Shown here: positions 9,050 through 19,200 of the stretch, in pieces
How the letters are laid out: every line of letters starts with the position of its first letter
How positions within the stretch are numbered: the first letter of the stretch is position 1
Origin: a virus
IMG/VR virus record: IMGVR_UViG_3300008448_000040
Span: 1 to 64,000 of that record
Direction: 5' to 3' (one strand)
Length of the DNA: 64,000 nucleotides
Position numbers and translations under genes: made by a program
The notes under the pieces: generated by a model
The model's input: the letters and a program-made list of their open reading frames with translations, nothing else
What the model was told of the DNA's origin: nothing
Database searches by the model: none

Positions 9050-11853
9050 TTATTTTCTAGTTTTTTAATTCGTTGATCTTGTTTTTTGACCACCTCAACT
9101 AACATTGCAATCATCTGAATATAATTAATAGCCTTAAACTCTCCACTATTACTAACCATTTCAGGAATAATCTCCTCAACATCTTGAGCAACAAAACCAT
9201 ATTGAACAGAATCGCTTCCTTTGAAGTTATACTGTTTAGCTGAGAGGTTTAGTATTTTTTCTGGAATATCAATATTATTTATATTCTCCTTCAAAACTGC
9301 ATCAGATGTAGCATAGAAGTTTACTGCGTAAATATCACCAATACCATCACGACTTACTATGGTGCCAGGGGTTGCTGCAGTTGTTCCACTTGGTGGTGCA
9401 GCCCAGTAAGCATTGGCACCTGATCCAGCAGTATATAAAATATGTCCTGAAGTACCAGCAGCATTGTTTGCTAGCAACACTCCAGCAAGTCTACTATGAG
9501 TAGTATTTGCTATTAAGTAAGTTGAGGTAGTGTTGATAACATTTAATACTGGAGATGTAACAGCACTAGATGCTAATTCAGTATTTGAAGTTCCTGCACC
9601 AACTGAAATAGAACCAGATCTGACCACCACTCCGTTACCTGAAGTATGAAGTCCTGAATTATTTGCAACAAATGATGTACCAAAAGATACAGTTGTTGAG
9701 TTTGCTGAGAATCCAAACGGCATTCTAATGAATGAGGTGTTGGCGAAGAAATTCACACCCGAATCATTATTATCAAAACTTATTTCTCTGAATTTAGCTG
9801 TACCAGTGTGTTGAAGATCAGTAGAGTTTGCTATGAAATTGGACCCAATAGTAATCAATGCTGAATTGACACTGGTTGACATATTGGCAACAGTACCAGA
9901 CACTGTACCTGTAAAGTCAGCGGAATTTGCTGATATAACAAACCTTCCAGTGTTATTACCTAAAAGAATAGTATTAGATGTTGGAATGATTGCTGATGTA
10001 TTTGCAACAAACCCTGACGTTGAGAAGCTAGTAGCATTAATACTGCTGGTAAGAGTGATACTCGTTGCATTAATGTCTCCAGATACTTGAAGTGCTACTA
10101 AAGGAGCAGTGTTATTAATACCAATTCTATTATTAGTTGCATCTACGAAAAGTGTTCCAGAATCAAAATTAGTATTGCCTAAGATAGAATTCAAAACACC
10201 ATTTGTAGTCAAATTACCTGAAGCGCGTATACCAGCTGACGATATGATTCCAGAAGTATTTGAAACGAACTTAACTAACTTTGCAAATGTAACACCAGAT
10301 AAATTTGGACCTGTTGTGGACAAGGTTAAACTGGTGTCATTAGTTATGGACTGTACTGTAAAAATAGATGTACATCCTGTGAATACAATCTCGTCACCGG
10401 TAACCAATACTTGAGTGAAATTTGTACCACTACCTGTAACAGATGTTGTACCTGGTACTGTAGCTGTTCCAGATAATGTTATAGTATTATTAGTGGTGAG
10501 ATTTCTCGAGCTAATTGCATTATTAACAATAGCAGAATCAAGTATGTTCAAATTGGCTGTTACGTTAGCAAATGATCTTATTAATAAATTTGCAGAAACA
10601 TCAACGTCACCAGTTACTCTTAATGCTGAATCAGGTGCAGTATTATTGATACCTACTTTGTTACTGATTGAATCTACATACAAAACTCCGGAATCAATAT
10701 TGACATTTCCAGAAATAGTTTGTAAAGATCCACTTAGGGTTGCGTTTCCTTGAATATTTAAAGTACCATTACTCGTTATACCAGTCTTTGTGATAACTGT
10801 ATTTGTTTGACTGTTTCCTACCGTTACTCTCTCACTAGCTAAATTGAAAATAATATTAGCACCAAAGGCTACATTTCCTGTAGCAGAAAGTTCTCCAGTA
10901 ATAGTAGTATTTCCTAAAGCAGTTGCGTTAGAAACATTTAATGTATTTCCAAACAACTCAAATCTTTTAGACACACTTCCAATAACGGTACCATCTTGAG
11001 TAGTGTATATACCTGAAGCATTTGCAATCAAGTAATCAGAGCTTGTACCAATAGCTTGTACTGTGAATGATGACCCAATAAATCCACCATCGTCAGCATT
11101 GATTGTACCATTTGCATTGATACCATTAGTAATGTTAATAGTGTTGGCCCAAATTGACCATGTTGCAGTTGAGTTGCCTAGTCCACCTGTAGCACCTGTT
11201 GTATTTGATGTTGGCCTCAATCCTGTTGAGCTTGCTCCTCCACCAATTAGAACACCAGTATTAGAAATGTGAACATTAGAACCACTATTTCCAACATGTA
11301 CGTCATTAGCGCCTACAGTACCTATAACTCTTAACGATATATCAGGTGCAGTGTTATTTACTCCAACTCTATTATTGATAGCATCTACAAACAAAACTCC
11401 AGAATCAATACTTACATTTGCTGCACCAACAGTCAACGTATTAGCATTAGTTCCTGAATTTGTGTTAACAGTCAAAAGCGAATTAGTTAATGATGTGTTA
11501 CCATTTGCTGTCAGTGTACCTGATACATTTGAAAACCCTGTAATAGATGAGTTTCCAGATGAAAAAGCCTTTGCTACAGATAATGTATCATCAAGTGTAG
11601 CAACACCACCTACCTTCAAAGTATTAGCTACGTTTGCATCATATGCAAACAAGTCCCATCTTTTTAAAGTATTACCTAAATCATTTTTGTCGGCATTTGG
11701 AATTATGTCTGTTAAAGATGTCTGTGTATAAGTCAGTACTCCAGATGTGGAAAGGTTACCTTCAACGACCAGGTCACCTTTGATTCTGGTTTCATTTTCA
11801 CCACCGACCAGTGCTCCAAAAGGAATTTGAAAAGTTGTGTTTGCGTTAGCCAT
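9046..11853 (-). CDS. Tail fibre with C-terminal S74 intramolecular chaperone
   Basis: A 935-residue, Ser/Thr/Asn-rich beta-repeat fibre. The last 86 residues form a peptidase S74 domain: SDAVLKENI near residue 850 supplies the Ser-Lys dyad, followed by YGFVAQDVEEIIPEMV and a final coiled coil (LVEVVKKQDQRIKKLE). S74 domains help trimerise fibres and then cleave themselves off. A module with core DSG(V/T)L(F/Y)VD occurs three times (near 149, 384 and 563) and again in the next gene. A GTN-F-x-GDEIVF module near residue 486 is shared with baseplate proteins. It is likely a trimeric fibre. Confidence 0.85.
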   Translation of the reverse strand: MANANTTFQIPFGALVGGENETRIKGDLVVEGNLSTSGVLTYTQTSLTDIIPNADKNDLGNTLKRWDLFAYDANVANTLKVGGVATLDDTLSVAKAFSSGNSSITGFSNVSGTLTANGNTSLTNSLLTVNTNSGTNANTLTVGAANVSIDSGVLFVDAINNRVGVNNTAPDISLRVIGTVGANDVHVGNSGSNVHISNTGVLIGGGASSTGLRPTSNTTGATGGLGNSTATWSIWANTINITNGINANGTINADDGGFIGSSFTVQAIGTSSDYLIANASGIYTTQDGTVIGSVSKRFELFGNTLNVSNATALGNTTITGELSATGNVAFGANIIFNLASERVTVGNSQTNTVITKTGITSNGTLNIQGNATLSGSLQTISGNVNIDSGVLYVDSISNKVGINNTAPDSALRVTGDVDVSANLLIRSFANVTANLNILDSAIVNNAISSRNLTTNNTITLSGTATVPGTTSVTGSGTNFTQVLVTGDEIVFTGCTSIFTVQSITNDTSLTLSTTGPNLSGVTFAKLVKFVSNTSGIISSAGIRASGNLTTNGVLNSILGNTNFDSGTLFVDATNNRIGINNTAPLVALQVSGDINATSITLTSSINATSFSTSGFVANTSAIIPTSNTILLGNNTGRFVISANSADFTGTVSGTVANMSTSVNSALITIGSNFIANSTDLQHTGTAKFREISFDNNDSGVNFFANTSFIRMPFGFSANSTTVSFGTSFVANNSGLHTSGNGVVVRSGSISVGAGTSNTELASSAVTSPVLNVINTTSTYLIANTTHSRLAGVLLANNAAGTSGHILYTAGSGANAYWAAPPSGTTAATPGTIVSRDGIGDIYAVNFYATSDAVLKENINNIDIPEKILNLSAKQYNFKGSDSVQYGFVAQDVEEIIPEMVSNSGEFKAINYIQMIAMLVEVVKKQDQRIKKLENK

Positions 11854-11863
11854 TTAAAACCTA

Positions 11864-12994
11864 TTAGATTAATGTTGCCGACAATTTGACACCTGTGTTT
11901 ATGTTAGCTTGCTTTATGAAAATCTCGACATTAGCATTGTTAATAGAAGCAGTGGCTTGAAAAACATTTGCTGATCCAGCTGGAACTACAACAGTACCAT
12001 ATACAGATGTAACTGTATCTGTTCCATCATTTACGACAGTCATTTCTGATAACTGAGCTTTTGTTGAGGTGTTTGCAGAAATAAGTATTTTTGCTCCCCT
12101 GAACGTCTTAGGAAATCTCATCACTAAAAGATTAGAAGATGTATCAGATCCTAGATCTGTATTAGATGTAACAAAGGTTGTAACTGTGTTTATGACAAGG
12201 TTACCATTTAACAGAGAAAGATCTGCTCTATTAGAAACAGTTCCCAAATCAACATTTGCTCTCAAAGCCGTATTGGTTGTGACAGTTGTTCCTGAAGCGT
12301 TGATTGTGAATGTATTTGACACAAAGAATACATTACCAGTTACAAGCAGCTCTTTTTGCAAAACAGTGTTACCAGTTACAGTCAATGTATTCTGAGTTGC
12401 TACTGCACCAACCACTCCTAAGGTACCACCAACGTTGGCATTATTCTGTACATTTGCTGTTGAAGAGATGTCGACAGCACCTGTGACTCTTAAAGCAACA
12501 CCAGGAGCTGTATTATTGATACCAACTCTGTTATTAGTAGCATCTACAAATAATGTGCCTGAGTCGAAGTCAGTATTTCCGGAAATAGCGTGAACTGTTC
12601 CACTTATTGTCGTATTACCTGATACACTCAATGCTCCATTAGTATATAATCCAGAAAGGTTTGCTGTAGTTTGAAAGGAGCTGTTTGATAATTTAAGATC
12701 ACCTAAAGTTAGTACAACGGTATTCACTGTACTATTTCCTATTGATACATTACTAGTTATATTAAGTGGACCTGAACCAGCTACTGTGCCACCCCTCAAG
12801 GAGTTGACTGCAATAAGAGTGTTAGCTGAAAAGAAGCCGTTAACAAAAGTGTTGCCAGTGGTGACACCACCAGTTGAGTTGGCAGCTGATGTAACAATTA
12901 CAGTCGAATAAGCATCAAGAAGAATATTGGTTTTATCAACCCAATTTTGAAATGTGTCAGATGTTGTAGTAACATTAGCTGTAAAATTAGCCAT
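11864..12994 (-). CDS. Tail fibre-like structural protein
   Basis: A 376-residue low-complexity beta protein with the same DSGTLFVDATNNR / VGINNTAP module (about residue 145) as the S74 fibre. The N-terminal NFTANVTTTSDTFQNWVDKTN may be the attachment part. No S74 domain follows; the C-terminus (INNANVEIFIKQANINTG) is a short beta domain. It is the proximal neighbour of the S74 fibre gene (10 bp apart), so the two may be proximal and distal segments of one fibre. This is inference from repeats and order. Confidence 0.68.
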   Translation of the reverse strand: MANFTANVTTTSDTFQNWVDKTNILLDAYSTVIVTSAANSTGGVTTGNTFVNGFFSANTLIAVNSLRGGTVAGSGPLNITSNVSIGNSTVNTVVLTLGDLKLSNSSFQTTANLSGLYTNGALSVSGNTTISGTVHAISGNTDFDSGTLFVDATNNRVGINNTAPGVALRVTGAVDISSTANVQNNANVGGTLGVVGAVATQNTLTVTGNTVLQKELLVTGNVFFVSNTFTINASGTTVTTNTALRANVDLGTVSNRADLSLLNGNLVINTVTTFVTSNTDLGSDTSSNLLVMRFPKTFRGAKILISANTSTKAQLSEMTVVNDGTDTVTSVYGTVVVPAGSANVFQATASINNANVEIFIKQANINTGVKLSATLI

Positions 12995-13211
12995 TATTAT
13001 CTCTTTGAATTAAAAGTTTTAATAGATCTTTGATCTCAGTCATCTCGTTTCGGAGGTCTGTGACCTGCTGCTCCAAATGCTTTTGTTTAAGTGACGCATC
13101 CCTTTTCATTTTATAATTTTCATAAGCAGCTGCGTCAGTATTTAGTACGGCATTTGTTCTCACATCCCTCTTGAAATTTTCAAGATTAGTTTTCTCTAGT
13201 ATAGGTTCCAT
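12987..13211 (-). CDS. Small coiled-coil virion-associated protein
   Basis: 74 residues from the ATG at 13211 (MEPILEKTNLENFKRDV); a GTG start at 13220 is also open. The middle is alanine/lysine rich and the C-terminal half (LEQQVTDLRNEMTEIKDLLK) is a heptad coiled coil of about 25 residues. It overlaps the fibre gene downstream and abuts the giant protein upstream. It probably bridges fibre and baseplate, judging by context only. Confidence 0.55.
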   Translation of the reverse strand: MEPILEKTNLENFKRDVRTNAVLNTDAAAYENYKMKRDASLKQKHLEQQVTDLRNEMTEIKDLLKLLIQRDNNG

Positions 13212-13212
13212 A

Positions 13213-16200
13213 TTATACACTCAATGCTAAAGCTCTCACATCTTCCAAGACTGGAACTTTCAACTCATCACTAGACAATAAAACAATCTTGATAGCAAAT
13301 TGTTTATATGTCTTAAAGTATGCTCCGTTAGTGGAATTGTATCTAACGATACCATTATCAAGAGCATACTTGTAAGCAGCTTTAGGTACTGTTACCTTTT
13401 CTAATCCTAAGCCAGCGGAATTGAATACCGTTGACTGAGTAGTTGTAAAGTTTAGTCCATTAGATGCAACAGTTGAAACCGTAGCTATCTCATAATCTGT
13501 TAGAGTACTAGATTTAACAATCTTGACTAGATCGCCAGGAGCTAACTCATCTTCACCAGAAATAGAGTGACCAGTTTCACCTGAACCTGCTGACGTCAAG
13601 TTGATGGCAGATCCACCAATTTTATCAGTCAACTTAATATGAGTTGAATTGGCAAACTGAATGAAGTACGTTGAATTTGCAGTTAAACCAGTTACAGCTG
13701 TATTTCCTGATTGAACAAGATATGTTACTTTCTCTCCAACAGAAAACTTAGTATTTGCTGATGATATCGCAATTGTCTCATTAGTATTACTTACACCAGT
13801 ATCAGAATTGAAATTGTAAGTAAGAACAGCACCTGTTCCAGTAACTGTAGTGTTACCCGATGCAGTAATCGCAGTATCAATCACTTGAGACGGTGGTGTC
13901 TGACTAAAAGTATACTTGTATTCATACATATCATTCTCAGTGAGTGCAGTTGAAGTATAATCATCATTTATGACTACCATTTCAGACCAAGCACCATCTT
14001 CAAATTGATCAGGGTCAGCTGGATTTTTGATTCTTGTATAAACCTTTATTGATGATCCTGCAGGCTTATAAGCAGTCAAGAAAACTTGCATATCTTCTGA
14101 ATCCTGACCATCAGCCAAATCAATTCTCTTGGAAATATACTTAACTTCTGCATTTCCAAAGTTACCTTCCTCACCTGTTGCATCGTTGTTAATTAAGTTC
14201 TCTCCAATAAGGAACATCGATCTCATATCAAGTCTTGGACTGACTTTTGGTACTGGTGATGTTGATGAAAATGGAAATGAAGCTACCACTGATTTTGTAA
14301 TGGTACTTCCAGAAATTTCATTACTCTTACTCTTGATAACTCCCTCATAAGTCATTATATTGACAGATCTCATCAAGTAAGAAGTATTCGCAGCTGTTGC
14401 AGTAGTAGCAGCAATATTTGCACTTAACGAAATATTTGTTCTTGTTGGAGTCAAATATTGAATTTGTGGTGTCAAGTAATGAACTTTTCTATCAAGAACT
14501 TCAGCAATATCTCCTATAGAAAGAGACTCATCTCCAATAATAGTATTACCAGTTACAAATTTAAACGTATCATTTGCAGCGTTTGAAAAATCTACAATAA
14601 TACTGTCAGCTGGAATTGAAGGTTGACCGCTGATTACTCCGGAAACAACCTTCTGCATATTAGCAAATGTTGTCGAGCTAGTTTGCCTTGAAGGTTTCTT
14701 ATCAATTTCCAAAGATGTTGCACTAGCTCTTGATTTGACTTTTGCCACATCATAATCAACCGTCATCTCTCTCAATTCCTGTCCAGTAACTGTGCTGGAA
14801 ATAATACTGTCAAGAGTGAGCTGAGTATTGTTAGCTATACTGTCAACTCTTCTTATGTGAGTGTTTGCAATAACGACCCACTGACCTTCTGTAAGTTCTG
14901 TTGAGAATAATGTTCCGGAGCCTGTTACGGTAGCCGAACCAGAAGAAACAGAAACTGTACCAGTTGTTGTAGTTGTTGTGTGGGCATATACAATGAACGC
15001 ATAATCATCTGGATTAATACCAGAAGTAAAGTTTGTGCCAACACCAGTGATTGTGAAGCAATTATTTGTATTAAGTGTTGTTGATGTTGTAATAGTTCCA
15101 GCTAGATATGTGTTTGATATCTGAGCGATTCTTTCTCCAACATTAAAATCACCCTGCTGGTTAGTAATTTTCAAGAACTCTAAATCACCATTATTGAATC
15201 TTGCTGTTCCACCAGATGCAGTAAATGTAGCAACAAATACTTTCATGGTTAAGTCTTCGTTTTGAATTGGTGTCCAAGCAGTACCGTTTGTTGAATAGAA
15301 CAATGAACCACTACCCCAGTCATTAATTACAACTTGTCTGTATGGTTCACCAGATACTTGTGGTCTCAGATTTTCCTGGCCAGCAACTGCTGTCCAAACC
15401 AAATACTCAGGTGAGAACCCTTCAGGATGAAGCACGATAGCATATTCAAATCCTGTTGCAAGATATACCGGTTCTTTGAATTCAATCTCAGTAAATTCAA
15501 ACTGGCCATCTTCATCAGCTATATTAACTTGTGATGGTCTTAAGTTAGTAGTAGCTAGAACTGTTCTTCCAGGTACTCCATTCTCAGTTTCTCTGATTTG
15601 TACGTTGACACCAAATCTATTATCTTTACGTTTGAAGTATACGTGTACCTTAGTCAGGAATACACCCGATGTTGCCTGATCTTCACTTAGGTCAACTCTA
15701 AAGGTCTGTGCAACTGGAACACATCCTCTAGCAGTATTGAACTGGTGATATGTTGATCTTGTAAACTGACCTCTGTTCTCTGTAAGACCTTCAAATTGGT
15801 ATCTATCATTTTTCATGGTTATCAGAGACTTAGAACCTTCAAAGCTGTAAGCTCTGAACTTAGCAGTAGCCTCTGATGTAGTTGCATCAGCACTGTTAAT
15901 ATTATCAACATCAACAATTCTTATTTGAATTTCACCACAGAAAAATTGATTACCAGAATCTGTTCCTATTTCAATTTCACCAATCAAGACTCCATTTGTA
16001 TCATCTTCTACATTTTGTGAAGAGATGGCCACTGGAACCAATGGGTCACCTTTCACACCAATAGCAGTTAGGTTAGTGGCTTCGCCACTACTATCCAAGA
16101 TAACTCTATCACCTTGAGATGTATCATTGATCTTCATTGGTCTAGTGTAACTAGTCATGTCCTTCTCGTCAATGAAGACGAAGTGTCTAGCACCAGGACG

Positions 16201-19200
16201 AAGACCAACTGCTTGAAAATAAATTTTCTGTGGTCTTATGAAAGGTCTTAATGTCAGGTCATTAAGTACATTACCAAGAATTTGAGTATCAGTAGTTCTC
16301 GTTCCTTTTATTTGAGGGTAAGTAGAGGTAACATTGAGATCAGTTTGTACTTGCCATGTATTTGTTCTGCGTGATTGAGCAATAAGAACTGGAGCATGAA
16401 CTTTAGCAACCGATTCTGACACACTAAAATCACCAACTTTCAATCCAGCTGTAACATTAAACAATCTGTTCTTACCGTCTGCACTGCTACCTTGGAAACC
16501 AGCAACAAGTAGTTTGTTGTAGCTCCTTGCGATCGCATCAATAGCCTTACCATCACCCACATCAAACTGAACAAAGTTCTGTTCAATGTCGTAATAATTG
16601 TCAAATTCAGGTGTAAGATACAACTGCCCTCTGTAATGATACGTATCTTGAGCAAGGTTAACAAACTTTGTTGCCTGTGGTTGCTCGATGAATACAGGGT
16701 CAGAGTGAGTGTATCCTAGAATGATACTATCCCCCTTCTGAGTAACATTTGTTGAAGTATCGCTATTAAATTTCAGAGGAATTCTAGTTTCTAAAACATA
16801 TGGTCTGGCTTTGGAAGCTGTGAAATCAATGAGAATATTCAATTCAGGATCCAATGGATCACATAAATTATAATCATCAAATCCATCTGCAAAGAAACCA
16901 TTTTTGAATCGGTTTAGGTTTGGATCTAAATCACTCTTAACTAAAACTTCAGATGATTTCTTTTCCAACAAGTTCAAAATTGAAATGTATTCCAGTCTTT
17001 CTATTCTTCTTTCAATATCTTTGATATCCTGCATTGTATATCTTCTAGTCTGAAAGTCTTCGACAAGAGTAGCATACTGACCAGCTGCTGTATCGTATGC
17101 TTCTTTTGCAGGTAGTGAAGGAAATTCAGCTACATGGATATTAAATAATCTAGTTGAAGTATCAGGAACTAAGGGTGGTGATGGGTTGTTAGAAGGCTCA
17201 CCTTCAACAACCTCAAAGACTCCTAGAGCATCAACACAGATAGCATCAATTCTTTTCAAGTAAGATTCAATATCAGCTTCGAATAATGTATTAGGAACAG
17301 GAAAGAATTTATTACCAGAGAATACTTCTGTTTTGCTTATTTCTGAAACTGTATTAGCATTTCCAATAGATGTAGCCAGGACTGCGGTATTTGCAGCATA
17401 AGGTCTGAAATCAATGCTATCTCTGAGACTCATATATCTACCGTCTTTTCTCTTGAAAACTTTGATATTTTGAGTTCTTATTTTGTTACTAGGGAGAGAT
17501 GGCGTAGTATCATCAATCGGATACGATTCTGTGGTAACATACTTTCCTGGAGTTGATATTGTAAGTACATCAGCTACAACTGTAAGATTATCAGTTCCAG
17601 TGAGAGTGATAGGATTTTGAGGGTTGATGCTCAAATATCCAAGTCCATAATACGCATCACGTTGTCCATCATCAAGTTGGAAATTTGTTGATATATTTGT
17701 ACCTGTGGTGTTGTACGATGTGCCTGTTCCTCTGTACACCGCTTTAATTTTTTGAATGTCAGGAATACCTAGGCACCATGGTCCTTTTGGATTTGCTGAT
17801 ATTGCTGCACCATCAACTTTAATTAATACATTAGCGGTCAGAGATTTTGCAGTGAGAGTTGGCGCAGTAGTTTTTATATTACAAATAACATTAGCAGCTA
17901 CAGATGTATTCAAACCAACACCCAGACTAACATTAGCCTGATATTGATTTGTTGCGTCTATTTCAATGTTAGCACCCGTTCTATTTTGAAGAGTGAATGG
18001 AACATTTTTGGGGAATGCCAGGGCAATATTAGCATCAATAATTGCAGGGCTATTTGTTCCACTTAGATAAAGTACGGAATCAGAGTCGATTCTTGTAATT
18101 CTTCTGAACTCTGCATTTGCTTGAATAGTGTTAGAAAAACGAATATAATCACCAACATATAAACTGGATAAGAACGACGTACCTGTTCCTGTAACAACAT
18201 TACCACTGTACGAAGAAACTGAACCAGCTATATTTGCTGATGAGTATGAGTTTGCAGCTGGAATGACTATTAAATCAGTCTCTTGAAGACTATTAAGCAC
18301 TGTCCCTACACCATAAGGGAATGTATGCCCTGCACCATATTGAGTAACAGCATCAATTGCTCCTACACCACTCACTGAGAATGTAGTTGGTATGGTTCCT
18401 CTGAATTGATAAGAAGCACTTGATACATTTGAAACCGCATAGGTTCCTGATGAATAGATCAGTGCATCAAATGCTGGGTCCTTGAGCACAGCTTCTTTTG
18501 GACCCTTTGATGCTGATAGAAAGTGTCCTGTCTCACTTACTCCAGCAGTTAGGTTAACTGGAGTTGATCCTGTTGGAGAGGTTCTTAGAGAGATCGAGGT
18601 ACTATTTACAGAGTTAATATAATATCCAGTGCCGTTTTCCAAAGCACTCACCGCTGTGTTTCCAGCAGCTACTGTATACACAACATAGTCACCTTCTGTG
18701 AAATATGCCTTTGCATCTGAAATTGAAATTGTCTCACTCGTATCGTTTACATCACTTGAAGCATTGAAATTGACTGTGAATGATGTTATTCCTCTTGCCG
18801 GCTCTAAAACCAAATCAGCTGAACCAGTCCCTGATTTAAATATTGATCTTACTTGAGAGAAAGAAAATCCTGCCTGCATTTTAACATCAAACAGGTATGC
18901 TCTGTATTGACATTCTGGCGTTCCAATTGCACCACCATCATAAACAATAGATCTAAGTCTTGCGGTTCCAATCAAGGACCCAGTATTGTTAGGTGTTTGA
19001 CCATATCTGGCAGTAATACCATCAGAAGCTTTATTATACAAGTCAACGGTTACCGCTTCTTCGAAATTAAAATTACCAAGATACTCATTTACAATTACAT
19101 ACGATCCAAAATTAATAGACACATCTTGATCAATATCAATTTTTGTTTCTGTTGATTTTCTAATTGGTAATCTGATTGTATCTGTAACTTCAACTCTATG

